From Dryomyza anilis (taxonomy: Eukaryota; Arthropoda; Insecta; Diptera; Dryomyzidae), in the NCBI GenBank assembly GCA_951804985.1, contig OX638130.1:107954040-108018039 (forward strand): a stretch of 64,000 nt of DNA. Reading direction: 5' to 3'. Positions 35,106 through 46,225 of the stretch are shown here, one piece after another; position 1 is the first letter of the stretch; each line of letters opens with the position of its first letter. Made by a program: the position numbers and the translations under genes. Below the pieces are notes generated by a model that worked only from the letters and a program-made list of their open reading frames with translations, was not told where the DNA came from and ran no database searches.

Positions 35106-35497
35106 CACAGAAAAAAAGTACATCATATTGATGAATTCCGTTCTTCGAACCATGATTCTTTGTATTGAAGAATCGTTCATAATATTAATGACTATCGCCA
35201 TCAATGTTATGAATGCGATCATATATATGATGAACGTTTGGTAACTGTCGAAAAAGTGTTCTTCAATATGATGAACTGTATGTGAAGAATACGTTTCATC
35301 ATATTAATGAACAAATACATAAAATATAATATATATGTACATCATATTGAACCATATTTTCTAAAAAATATTTTTTTTTTGAAAAATATTATGAACAAAT
35401 TCATCAATATGGCGATTTAAAGACATTGTATTGAATATAATTTCATATATATAATGAATGTATTCATCAATATGTTATTTTATTAACGGTGGTATCA
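35106..35497 (+). mobile_element. 'catcatattgatgaattccg' TIR element (family A), copy 5, internally deleted
   Basis: Starts cacag plus A run and gtacatcatattgatg. The left third is followed directly by a short T run and the right-third phrase attatgaacaaattcatcaa, then breaks off at about 35497 (cggtggtatcat) without the terminal repeat. Confidence 0.75.
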
Positions 35498-36003
35498 TGC
35501 GAGATATATCGTTCGAATCGCTTTCAAAACCGAGTTGATAATTTCTACAACTAAATTAAAATGTAAAATATTTTGTCTTTTAACTGACCTTTACACAAGT
35601 GGCGTGCGAAAACTTCCTAAACAATAGGACTAAGAATAGACTGAATATTATGGCCAGGCCAACGAAGTGTCCTTGAACTTTTTTTTCATTTTTTTTTATT
35701 ATGAGATTTAGCCAAATTTGTGCCTTTGCTTGTGGTTATGCAAAACAGATTAAATCTGAATGACAAAATCAATAAAGCGTAAAATATAAACACAAATTAA
35801 TTAAATGAATAAATAGTAGTTTTTTTTTCTTTTGTTTGTTTCATGTTTATCAGTGCAGATAGCGATGGTAGAACCATACTACATAAATCTATTAAGTGGA
35901 AATTATTAAATAATTTGATTATATTTATAGTATAAAAATAGCACAAAATATTTATATAATATAAAAGGTATTCGTGTGTTTGTGTCATCAGCAGCCAGCA
36001 TGT
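35498..36003. other. Upstream flank of the tRNA gene; AT-rich
   Basis: No gene recognised. The 60 bp immediately upstream of the tRNA are AT-rich (tttatataatataaaaggta), typical of insect tRNA 5' flanks. Confidence 0.45.
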
Positions 36004-36077
36004 GGCCCATTAGCTCAGTTGGTTAGAGCGTCGTGCTAATAACGCGAAGGTCGTGGGTTCGATCCCCCCATGGGCCA
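36004..36077 (+). tRNA. tRNA-Ile (anticodon AAU)
   Basis: A complete cloverleaf can be folded: acceptor ggcccat/atgggcc, D stem gctc/gagc, anticodon stem tcgtg/cgcga with loop ctaataa (anticodon AAT at 36038-36040), T loop ttcgatc, discriminator A. Box A (tagctcagttgg) and box B (ggttcgatccc) are canonical for RNA polymerase III, and there is no intron. In the cell A34 would be deaminated to inosine to read AUU, AUC and AUA. One oddity: the T stem pairs gtggg with ccccc, leaving a U-C mismatch where family members have an A. The gene may still be functional; a recent mutation or assembly error in a C run is possible. Confidence 0.95.
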
Positions 36078-36086
36078 ATATCTATG

Positions 36087-36092
36087 TTTTTT
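36087..36092 (+). terminator. RNA polymerase III terminator (T6)
   Basis: Six T residues start 10 bases after the tRNA 3' end, followed by a second T run near 36098. This is the expected termination signal. Confidence 0.85.
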
Positions 36093-36802
36093 CACTATTT
36101 TTCCAATAAATGTAGATGGCGTCAACAACATCTGTACAATGTTCAGATGCAGGCGCTCGTGTATCCGGTCAGTGTGAGCTTGAAGCATTTACTCGGATAA
36201 CAAAGTTGTCAGTTGGTTAACATTTGGTTGTCACTTCTTTCAGACAACCGTATGATAAAAATCACAAACGCATATTGTTTGAATTTTTGTGCAAAATTCA
36301 AAATAATCAATATAACATTTGTATTTATGAATGACTTTGACTAGATTCCCAAAAAAAAAAAACGGACAATGATATTGAATGTCATTCAGAAGTGCCAGTC
36401 AAAAAAGTGTCAAGGCGCAAATTGAGAATAAATATTGTTAATTAGTCGATATTTCATTTTTAAATATCGTAAGTGTACAACCTCCATCACTTGAATCTAA
36501 TTTTGTCATTTTAAGATTTCTTTTTTTAAATCAGATCGATTTAGGTAAATTACATTGTTCACAATAATACTACATTAAATAAAATACTCCTTCGATTGAA
36601 ATTAAATGTCAAATCGTCAAAATAAAAGTCAAATTTTCGATTTTAACTATTTGATTTCAATGAAATTTGAGAAACTGATAAAGATACTCGATATACATTG
36701 ATGAACTATATAATAATTGCTCCAACTTTCAAATATGTTCAATACAAAATTATGGAAAATATGTTTTTTAAATATGATACGATCTTGAAATTTTGGAAAG
36801 AG
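36093..36802. other. Non-coding stretch
   Basis: A poly-A run near 36351; no tRNA relatives, repeats or frames recognised. 36110-36250 is slightly less AT-rich. Confidence 0.4.
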
Positions 36803-38204
36803 TACACGGAGAGAAAAGATTTGTTTGAATATAATTAAAAAGTAATACGAAATTACCATACACGTATTAGGAATGAAGTGTAATTAAATTATAATCGAAA
36901 TTGAATTTATTTTTGTTCACGTGTAAACATTATCATATTGTTCAGCAGAATCTGTCAAATTTACCATAAATATGTTACAATACCAACATAAAATTTTAAT
37001 TGCATTTGAATAAACTATTTCTTGGCAATTTACTTGGTTAAAACTATGTTTCGAAACACAAAAAATGCTAATCAAATCTAAATAGAACGTATGTTCGTCA
37101 CGATCGTCTTAACTCGATAATTTATCGACTGACGAAGTTGGCAAAGTTGTGCAGCATTCTTTACCTTCGCCATCTTTTGCCATCGTTTGAACATATTGAT
37201 GTTTAAAAACAATCAATAAAGAAATTGGATTTAAATAAGTGTATTCTTGCAACATTCTTCTTGTATACGAAGTTGGCACTCGTTGAGCACTCGGTGATCG
37301 GCGTACGTGTCTTTTGTTGTTCGTTGAGAAAACGTGTTCGCGTCGGTAATTATTTTAATATTTGTAAATTAAATAAATATATAAATTGTGTTATAAAAAG
37401 TACTAATAGTAACAGAGTATAATATAGTGCAGTATATAATTTCTGAAACTAATGTGAAAAAACCACAAATAAAAATCAGTGTTTCGATTTTCAAACAGAA
37501 TTTGGCATGTTTTTTTTACAAAAGCCTCCGTGAATTCCTTGCCTACGCTATGTGCTGTACTGAGATCAACTGTATCAACGATAAAGCGAACCTGGATCGT
37601 CTGGTTTAGCGTCTGCTGGTGCAATTGTGCATTCATTGATGCTGTCACTTGTACTTGCAGTTTTAAACGAATTATTTTTTTATGCATTTAAAAATTTGTA
37701 TATGAATTCAATTATTATAAATTCTCACCGTGCATCTTTAAAGATTTTTAATAAAAATTAATAAAAGAAAACAACATTTTATTTTTATTTTATTTTCAGA
37801 ATTTCTTTTCAAAAATATTTAAATATGTTTCTATGCAAACATACTACTTTTTGAACTGAAACAACTGATATGTTTCACTGGAAACATATTTATATTCAGG
37901 TCGTTCAAAATCATGTTTTATTTTGAACATATTTATGTTTCGGTTCAAATTTTTATTTTATTTGGATGTAGTAATTATTATGTTTCCATTAGAACATACT
38001 CCATTTTAAGGGGCAACATTAAAATGTTTCCGTGATAATATAATGTAAATCAGAGCTCATTACAACACTGTTCAAGTCTCAATACAATCCTGCTTACAAA
38101 TGATTTATCAGTCAATTATATATTATGTTTACATAAAATTCCAAACATACATGTTAATGTCTGCAAAATTATGTTTGGGAGAGCCCTTTTTTTTGCAGCG
38201 TGTA
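36803..38204 (-). mobile_element. 'tacacgctgcaaaaaa' TIR element (family C), copy 1
   Basis: Left end tacacggagagaaaagattt at 36803, right end ttttttttgcagcgtgta at 38204. Both termini recur, in the opposite orientation, at 43336 and 44286. The interior near the right end is full of aaacatatttatgttt words, also seen in the other copies. About 1.4 kb, longer than the 43.3-kb copy because it contains extra, less AT-rich sequence at 37090-37700 (see the exon-like entry). No transposase domain recognised. Pol II-transcribed status unknown. Confidence 0.6.
37498..37665 (-). other. Exon-like open segment inside the family-C element
   Basis: Higher GC than its surroundings. On the minus strand an uninterrupted frame reads through RFIVDTVDLSTAHSVGKEF, with a possible acceptor (ctgcaag) before it and a possible donor (ttttgtaaaa) after it. 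The GKEF spacing faintly recalls the start of the IgGFc-binding domain family, recalled from memory only. It could be a captured host exon, a terminal exon of an unseen gene, or chance. The plus strand is open here too, which lowers confidence. Confidence 0.2.
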
Positions 38205-39394
38205 TTATTTATAAAATCTGAATTTTAAATGGGTCTATTTAAGGACATTCAATTTGAGAGCTACTTGGTCTAGTTTAGATGTTATGACTTACTTTTTTAA
38301 AAAGCCATATTGCCGTTTTGCAGAAAATTCCCATTTTCTGGGGTTCCGGAAGGGACATTCGTACGCTTAAAACTTCAATATCTCGAAGGAAAATTAACGA
38401 ATTTACTTGATTTTCGTTTGTGCATGTAGTATTTAAATAGGACTTAACATCTGCAAAAAATTAGATCAAAAGATATAAATGAAATAGTGCGGACGCGACA
38501 AAAACGAAAGTACATGTTGAGGTTCATATGGAAATGCCAAAAAGTCAAATAATTTTTTTGAAATATTTTAAAAAATAGCTGAAATCATGTGCTTTCTTTG
38601 TAAATTTACACTTTGTTTCTAAAGTTTATAGTTTTTTCATAATAAATCACAGAAAAATTCCGGACGGGACAAAAAATTCCGAATAGAAATTATCAGTACG
38701 TTTTTTATTCTAAAAATACTTTTTTCGTACAATATATTTTTTTTTAAATATTTCTGATGATAGCTGAGACAATTTGCTTAATTTTTGTATATATTCAATT
38801 TTTTCTTAAAGTTTACATTTATTTCGTAATAAATCGCAGAATAATTACGCACGTTCCGTATGGAAATTTGCACTACGAATGTTTGCTAAAAATAATTTTG
38901 TATATGACAAGATTAATAATTATTATTACAAAATAAAAAGTGATGTACTATTCAAATTTACAGAAGTATTTTAAGTTTTTTAATTTTTTTTTTTTAATCA
39001 TTATTTTTAAACATGAAAAACAGCAGTTTTTCTTTTGTAATATGCTTCAAAAATACCAAAAACTTTCCAGATATTACAAAATTACTAAAATTTGTCGCAA
39101 CTATGTTCAATTTTTTATTGTGACGTGTCGACTGTTATAGAAAAACAACTTAATCGAAAAATTAATCTTTAAAAAAATCTTAAATCAAATGCGTCAATTG
39201 AGTTTTAAATTGAGTTAAACTGGAATTGTGATAATGATCTCGACGCAAGGCACTTTAGTTCATTAATGTGATATGTTCAGAAAAATATGAACTCAGATAT
39301 ACCATATATGTAGCTATATAAGACATGTCTCGAATAGATTATTTGACGTTTGAGCCACAAAAATACACCACAAAAATACACAGGGACCGACAGA
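38205..39394. other. Decayed TE-like non-coding sequence
   Basis: 38280-38480 has phrases such as ttccggaagggacattcgta that look repeat-derived but have no partner in the window. Two diverged tandem blocks (about 38500-38690 and 38700-38880) repeat an aatcacagaa/cagctgaaat order. No gene. Confidence 0.35.
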
Positions 39395-39405
39395 GATAGA
39401 CAGGC

Positions 39406-39461
<56 letters not shown>

Positions 39462-39476
39462 GTACGTACGTACGTC
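39395..39476. repeat. (GACA)n and (ACGT)n microsatellites
   Basis: About 15 copies of acag/gaca followed by cgtacgtacgtacgt. The GACA tract is the same motif found in the mini-me-like elements, so this may be the remnant of a third one. The overlapping 63-codon minus-strand frame (C-L-S-V repeats) is an artefact. Confidence 0.9.
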
Positions 39477-40569
39477 ACAGAGGTTGTCAATAGATGTTGC
39501 CATTTTATTGCATATCAAACAGTAAACCACATTTCTGTTAATTTCATTAAAATACTTTTCACGTTTAGTTTTAGTGAAACGATCGAATTTGATTATGGCT
39601 TCAATTGGCTAGCTGGCTGGCAGTCGGAAACAAGATGTTGTTGCAGCACGTTCCGATGCCTTATTTATGGTGTCATCATTTGGCGGTAATTTCAGCAATA
39701 AATTGACCCAGTAGAAAAATGTGTGCTCAAGGTCATTGATACTAGTTGTGGGAAGGTCGTCGTAAGCACTCTGTGCTATGTATGATTGATATGTGTTTAA
39801 CTAAGTTTTGTTCTTTTTTTTTTTGTTTTTTGAACAGGGTCTCTTTGTATTTTTATTGACACATAATTAAAATACACAGCAGAGACCACATACTGAGTGT
39901 GTTCAGTGGGTCTCTTGGTCACGTACGTTCATTGGCTTTAATAACGAAAATAACGCATTTGAATTCGTAAATAGTTGAGCCAAGTGAACTGAACTTTATT
40001 GAGGTTTTGGTTAAAATCGTTGATTGACATTGACTTTGTCCTTAGAGAAGCACTAATATAAATTTTATGTGCTGTAGACAGCATATTGTATACGAAAACT
40101 ATAAAATACAAATCAATTAAAATGTTATGTGCGCGAAATTAATTGCATTTTTTTAATATCAATGTATTTTGCAGAAAGTCACAAATATATACACATTAAA
40201 AATGTTTTATAGATGTCACTGCAGACGCTTTCAATTAATTGAAAAGTATTTTTCTTTTTGTAGTTAATTTTTTTAATAACTAGTTGTTTACATAAAACTA
40301 GTTACATATAATAATTACCTTTGTAATGAATACCAAAATTGGCTACACCCTCGTAGATATTGAATTCACTATGGTGTATTTTGTAGTAAAATGAAGTCAA
40401 ATAAATACAAATGCATTTAAAAACTAGAACTACATTTATTTAGAAACAAATACATAAATGTAGTTAATTTCACTACGTTAATACTGCTGAAAATTGTTTC
40501 GACTCTTTACTATATAATTTCAGCAGTTGTCAGTTAGTGTTTTATTAATTTTCACCAATATATTTAATA
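39477..40569. other. Mostly unique non-coding sequence
   Basis: 39600-39930 is unique and GC-richer (ggctagctggctggcagtcg), a possible conserved non-coding element. 40190-40510 contains aaactagaactacatttatt and tttcactacgttaa phrases related to the repeat field at 57745-63720. Confidence 0.4.
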
Positions 40570-41730
40570 AATCTCAAATTTCAATAAGCAACAAATTGAA
40601 ATTATTTAAATCGTAGCAGCATTTAAAAAACAAAGATAATTTTGGAATCGAAGCTGCATTTAAAAAGCAGAGAACGGCAGTTTTGGAATCGATATAGCAT
40701 TTAAAAATCTAAGAACGACAGTTTTTGTATCGAGACAGCATTGAAGAAGCAAAAAAAAAAAAGAGAGTATTTGAATCGTAGCAGCATTTGAAAATCAAGG
40801 TGCGAACAATTATGGAATCGAGAATGCATTTCAAGAGCAAAGTACGAGAGTTTTGGAATCAACATAACATTTATTAACAAAAAGCGAAAGTATTGGAATT
40901 GGTGACTGCATTTAAAAAGTCAAAAATAAGAGTTTTTGAATCGAGGCAGCATTAAAAAACAAAGAACGAAATGCAGCAGCATTTAAAAATAATAACCGAA
41001 CATATTTCGAATCGAGACTGCATTTAAAAAGCAAAGAGCAAGAGTTTTGAAATCGAACATCATTTAAATGGCAAAAAGCAATAGTTTTGGAATCGGAACA
41101 TCATGAAGAAGCAACAAGTGCTTGGAATCGAAGCAGCATTTAAAAAGAAAAGGCCGTTATTTTTTGAATTAAGACTGCATTCAAGAATCAAAGCGCGAAA
41201 GTATTAGAAATGCAGCAGCATTTAAAAAAAAGAGCGAACATTTTTGCAAACGAGACTGCATTTAAAAGGAAAAGAGCAAAAGTTTTAGAATAGAGATAGC
41301 ATGTATAAGCAAAGAGCGAGTTTAATGGAATTGAAGCAGAATTCAAAATCATAGAAAAGCAAAAAGCAAGAGTATTGGAATCGAACAGCATTTAAACGGC
41401 AAAGAGCAATAGTTTTGGAATCGAAGCAGCATTTAAAAAGTAAAGAGCAAGAGTATTGGAATCAAGACTACATTTAAAAAGCAAATAACAAGAGTTTTCG
41501 AATCGAAATAGCATTTAAAATGAAAGAGGAAGAGTTTTTGAATCGACATAGCATTAAAAAAACAAAGAGCGAGAATCTACGAATATACGCAGCATTTAAA
41601 AAGCAAAAATGGGGAGTTTTGGAATTCGTCGAGTAATATAAACGGAGAATTTATTGAGAAAAATTTTACAAAGTGTTTTGCATTTGAGACAGTATTTAAA
41701 AAGCAAATATCGAGAGTTTTGAAATTGATT
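40570..41730. repeat. About 42-bp minisatellite (ttttggaatcgaagcagcat)
   Basis: About 26 units of ttttggaatcgaagcagcat plus ttaaaaagcaaagagcgaga; consecutive ttggaatcg words at 40642, 40683 and 40725 are 41-42 bp apart. Units are 70-90% similar and there is no sustained frame. The array ends just before the mini-me-like element. Confidence 0.85.
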
Positions 41731-41794
41731 GAGCAATTCAAACGCTGGATTTAATGAGAAAAACATATTCTTTTGTTAAGTACAATCAAAAAAC

Positions 41795-42378
41795 GAGTTG
41801 GGAAAGTTAGGTCACATGGGTAAGTTCGGTCACATGGGGCGGATTTTTACAGTCGGTCGGGCCCGACTATGGAATACCCTACACCTTTGGTGGGGATATT
41901 AACCCTCACAATATTATTTATATATTAGAAATGTACGTCTTATATCCCCATAAATTAAAAAAATTATATAAAGTATAAAAAACTAAAAAAAAAAATTGAA
42001 AAATGTAATTGGGCGGACCACGCCTATATATAAAATTTTGAAAGGCTAATATTTCATAGATTTGATTTTAATAATTTACGGATCAAATTTCCACTATGAA
42101 AACCCGGGAAATAATGAAAAAAGAAAGTGGGCGGATCACGCCCACTTTTTAACAATACGTTTTAAATTTTATAACTATACCTTGAATCCATTTCGAGTTA
42201 TTAGTTCCGAAATAGTTATATAAAAGTGACTTGTATGGGAGGTGGGCGTGTCCGTTGACCGATTTGGCTCATTTTCAAACTCAGTGCCTACTTTTGGCTA
42301 AAATATATTGAGACGAAATTTCATCACATTCTGATCAGTATTTCTCAAGTTATTCTGTATTCGGACAGCAAGACAGCA

Positions 42379-42409
<31 letters not shown>

Positions 42410-42562
42410 AAGACAGACGGACGGACATGGCTAAACGGACTCGGGTAGTGATGCTGATCAAGAATATATATACTTTTCCATACCGGACACGCCTCTTAAG
42501 GGGCGTTACAATATATGCACAAAGTTAATATACCCTGTACCTCATAGGTGTAGGGTATAAAA
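41795..42562 (+). mobile_element. mini-me/INE-1-like element, copy 2
   Basis: Starts agttgggaaagttaggtcac, has the hairpin gtcggtcgggcccgacta and ataccctacacctttggtgg, a middle section with gggcggaccacgcc and gtgggcgtgtccg, a (GACA)n tract at 42378-42420, the core gctgatcaagaatatatata and the closing ggtgtagggtataaaaa. The longer and better preserved copy (768 bp), colinear with 25285-26037 at both ends. Confidence 0.75.
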
Positions 42563-42772
42563 ATCTCATAAAATTCCGTTAAAATTTATCAATAGGACAG
42601 TTATTAATTTAATAGTATACAAAAAATAAATATTTTTATACAAACTCAAAAATAGTTTTGTAGTATTTTTTAGTATTTAATGGGATTTACCGATTGAAAT
42701 TAGAGTTTATACTATTGACTAATTTTGAATAGTAAAAACTATTAATTTTATGGTATCTTTTTTATGAGGGAA
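42563..42772. mobile_element. 'acactcagaaaaaa' TIR element (family D), copy 4, left end trimmed
   Basis: Abuts the mini-me-like element directly, which supplies its first bases. It contains gttaaaatttatcaatagga, the cagttattaatttaatagta phrase and ends ttttatgaggg where other copies have ctgagtg. Confidence 0.65.
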
Positions 42773-43335
42773 GTGTAATTGTGCGTGGTCAAACATTATT
42801 TTCAATGGGAGAAAGTTATTTTAAATCAAAAAATTTTGAGTTTCATTATAATTAACAAAAAATTTTAAATATTTAAATAATTTTTAAACTCTAAGGAGAC
42901 TAATTAGAATTTAAATTTTGATAACTGGACAGTGAAAGTGTCCCTTTTGATACTTATGTTCTTTATACAAAATAATTTAGTTTTAATGCTTTCCGAAATA
43001 CGAATCTTTTATGCAACTTTCATACCTATCCCAATAAAATAAAACATTATTTTTTGTATTTTTAACTATAAATTTAACATATTTCTAATCCCAGTTCAAA
43101 ATGTGTACTATAGCCATGATCTGGATCTGATCATTAAGTTTTTACCTTGTCCCAACCCAACTAGTTACATACACAACCTTATCAGGTCTTCTGTAATAGG
43201 ATAAAGTTATACTAGGGTTGTCATCACGTTTGAATTCAGTAAATTTGATGTTCATAAAGTTATTGAAATTATAAATGAAATCAATAATTAAAATATCTTA
43301 AATCTAAAATTAATCTAGCTGCCAGAATAAAGCCC
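42773..43335. other. AT-rich non-coding stretch
   Basis: No gene or repeat recognised. Confidence 0.4.
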
Positions 43336-44286
43336 TACACACGCTGCACAGAAAAAAGGCTCTCCGAAACATAATTTTGCAGGCATTACATATATCTTTG
43401 GAGCTTTATGAAAACAAAATTATTATTGCATTGGCAAACATTATTATAATAACAGGCAAACATATTTTTGTTTTCTTTTAAACATATTTATGTTCAGAAT
43501 TAATATTTTTGCGTTCTTGCAAACATATATATGTTTGAAAGTGAAAACATTTTATTTACGGGCCATTTCACACCAAATCGACCAAAAAAAGTCAAATTTG
43601 AGATTTTATCTTATCGAGACATGCACTACCCATTTTTTCTTTATTTTTTCCGACCACTACTTCCAGAGATACAGTAGCTCAAAGTTGGAAAAAATTGCCA
43701 AAAATCACTTTTGTATGGTTGTTCATATTTAAATATCTCTTGAACTAGAATTGCTAGAAATTTCATTGATGGCTCTTTTTAAAGCTAATAGAACAAGTTT
43801 TCAGAAAATTAAGTTATAACTTCTAAACGTGAACATCTGGCCCGTGGTCATTACCCTTGCATTTCAAAATTGATGTCCTTAAAAATGACCCTTTTTAAAA
43901 TTTTGAAAAAATCCTAAGTTTTCGTCAATTTATTATAAATGTCCATGCAAAATTTCAAGATGGTATTTTTATGGCATCATATTTTAAAAAAAATAATTTA
44001 TCACTTCCCAAAATTTCATTGAAATCGAAGAAAGTGAGTTCCAACCGCTGGTCGATTTGGTGTGGAATGGCCTTTACATGTAAACATATTGATGTTTATA
44101 TTTCATATTAATGAAAATAAAGTAAATTTTGTGCTAATATTTTTTTTACACAATATTAATTTTTTCATTTTTTATACAATTCAATTATAATGTAATTAGA
44201 TTTTACTCCTAATATTTATATGGTGATTTTGAATTACGTTATAATTACATTCAAGCATATTCAAACAAATCTTTTCTATCCGTGTA
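43336..44286 (+). mobile_element. 'tacacgctgcaaaaaa' TIR element (family C), copy 2, with nested insertion
   Basis: Left end tacacacgctgcacagaaaa followed by ggctctccgaaacataattt (compare the reversed 38.2-kb end). Right end tcttttctatccgtgta at 44286 (compare the reversed 36803 end). The aaacatatttatgtt interior is split by the element at 43560-44072. Confidence 0.65.
43560..44072. mobile_element. 512-bp MITE with 24-bp terminal inverted repeats
   Basis: ggccatttcacaccaaatcg at 43561 faces its complement ending at 44072, 24 bp with one mismatch. The repeat tttac stands on both outer sides (43555-43559 and 44073-44077), consistent with a 5-bp target duplication if one extra g belongs to the left end. 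Interior phrases match 9780-9960 and 8820-8930. The 80-codon frame over the left end is not supported. Confidence 0.8.
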
Positions 44287-45735
44287 CGAATTGATAATTT
44301 CAATATGCACAGGATTTTTTAAAATTTTTAAAATTCTCATTAAAACTAATATACAGTTTTTCATCAAATCAACAGACTAATATTACGAAAATTGTCTTTA
44401 ATAAGAATGAATTGCCAAACACTTAATATATTTTATAATAGAAAACCCATTGAAAATTGACAGACATGTCTATAGTAGCCATTGTCTTTCCATACTATCT
44501 GATTTATTGTATGTTATGCAAGAAGTCATTTTGAGTCTAACGTAATTCCAACGTAATAAATGTGGAACTAAGAACGATTTACATTTTGTCAGCACATAAC
44601 ATCCTGTCTATAAATACCGCCAAAGTTACATTGAACCGAGACACTGCTATATAGAATGGCATCTGTTTTGCAGTTGGGTCTGTACTAGGTAGCTACTCGT
44701 AACACAGTTTATTATAACATAACTTTTTTTATATTTAAAATTGCAGAATGCAAAGAACCTACTCACTGCCACCTACCACATTTGAATAAAACATGAATAT
44801 ACGTAAATTTTCACAATAATCGCAGCCAACTTTGGCTGCATTTGGCGGGAAGGCAGCATAAAACACAGGGAGAGTAACACACAAAGCGATGTAAAAGACA
44901 GGGTTGTTATAAGACAGGGTAGCAGTAAAATACAAGCAGGCGTAAAAGACATATAGAGTACAACAAAAATAAGATAGGCACCCGGGTTGATGAACTGGAA
45001 GACAACACCACAGTGAGACGGCATTTAACTTGCCTGCCAATGCAGAAAGTGTTTCCTTTTCATATGTGTACCACATAACATAATGACAACACAACAACAA
45101 CAACAACATACTTTTCACGAATATAATAAGCAGTAGTGAAAAAGGATTCATTGCGGAATGAGGCACGACGTTTGCATAAACGTGAAAAGTCGCCTGTAAC
45201 TAGAATAAAAATAATAACAAAAAAAAAAAAAACAATAGAAAAATGTTTGCTGAATAGCTAATGACACGCCCAACGCCCTCATTTAAGTGTTTCTATACTG
45301 GGTGTTTGTAAAGAGGGTGTCCAGAGGTAACCTCTTTGAGTAGAACATACTTCATATTGAGACTTGAACTAGGTTCATGTAGGGAAAGAAAAATTTGCCT
45401 TAAAAGTTGCGTTGATTGACAGTTTTAATGAACTTTAATTGGCTGCCTTTCTGCTTGCTGCTAAAGAGCTTTCGTCAGACACACACAGTAGGTGCTTGGA
45501 AAATACCGGCACCTATTTAGTTATAAATAATAAATTTGCAAAAAGTAGCATATTGCAAAAATTCTCAGCATAAACGTATGCTATGTATTATTTAAGTACT
45601 TTCTGAGATATTGCCAACATCATTATATTGTGATTCATTAAAAATCACTCAATTTAATTTTCAAAGTATGGCTTTTTGAGATATACTTCCGAGAGTATGT
45701 TTATTTAATTAGTAGTTTATAATAATTAGTAATTT
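44287..45735. other. Non-coding stretch with a 135-codon chance frame
   Basis: On the minus strand 44759-45166 is open for 135 codons in one frame and 83 in another. The product would be Cys/Leu/Tyr-rich and without a recognisable domain, and the plus strand shows loosely repeated gtaaaagacag/gtagcagtaaaat words. I treat it as chance. A short (CAA)n occurs near 45093. Confidence 0.4.
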
Positions 45736-46225
45736 TGTTCACAAGTTCGTATTTCTGGATTGTGTACAAAATAAAAACACTCTTATGTTTCGTTTAAATT
45801 ATAATAAATAACTTTATTAATTCACTTTAAAAAACAACTTTACTAATAACAAATTCTAACCACTGTTGCATGTCCACTTTTAAACTTGACATTGTTCTCA
45901 CACGAGACGTACTCGACAACTTTCCAATCACTACTGAAGAGCTGTGCCTCAATTGCGGCGCCCTATACTGCATGCATCAGTTCGACACGTTTCGACAAGA
46001 TTCGATATATTTCGAGAACCTTCTACTCGTTTCGTGAATGACGCTTGCATCGGCATCTCATTCGCACTCATATATGTCTTCAATGTCTTTCTCGAACATT
46101 GCTTAGTGCGCTGAATGATCTTCCGTCTCTTTCTAACACATTGCTTAGTGCGCTAAATTGTCTTTCGTCTCATTAATTATTGTTGATTGCTTGCACTATG
46201 GGGCAAATTATCTCTTTTCGTAACA
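45736..46225 (-). mobile_element. LTR of a retrotransposon, solo
   Basis: Minus strand reads TGTTACGAAAAG... at 46225 to ...GAACA at 45736: canonical TG/CA ends, 490 bp. It contains gtgcgaatgagatgcc, a tatagggcgccgc box, a cttcagtag initiator-like word, gagtacgtctcgtgtgagaa and attaataaag. Homologous to the LTR at 17233-18068 but without its 381-bp insertion. No internal retroelement region adjoins it and no target duplication survives. Confidence 0.75.

Noticed and set aside
39339..39530. Minus-strand frame with CLSV repeats
   Set aside because: Pure translation of the GACA microsatellite.
44759..45166. 135-codon minus-strand frame with a hydrophobic start
   Set aside because: Two minus frames are open at once, residues are Cys/Leu/Tyr-rich without a domain, and loosely repeated plus-strand words explain the missing stops.
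17233..46225. The two LTRs as ends of one 29-kb retrotransposon
   Set aside because: They are in opposite orientation and diverged, and no gag-pol or primer-binding site lies next to either.
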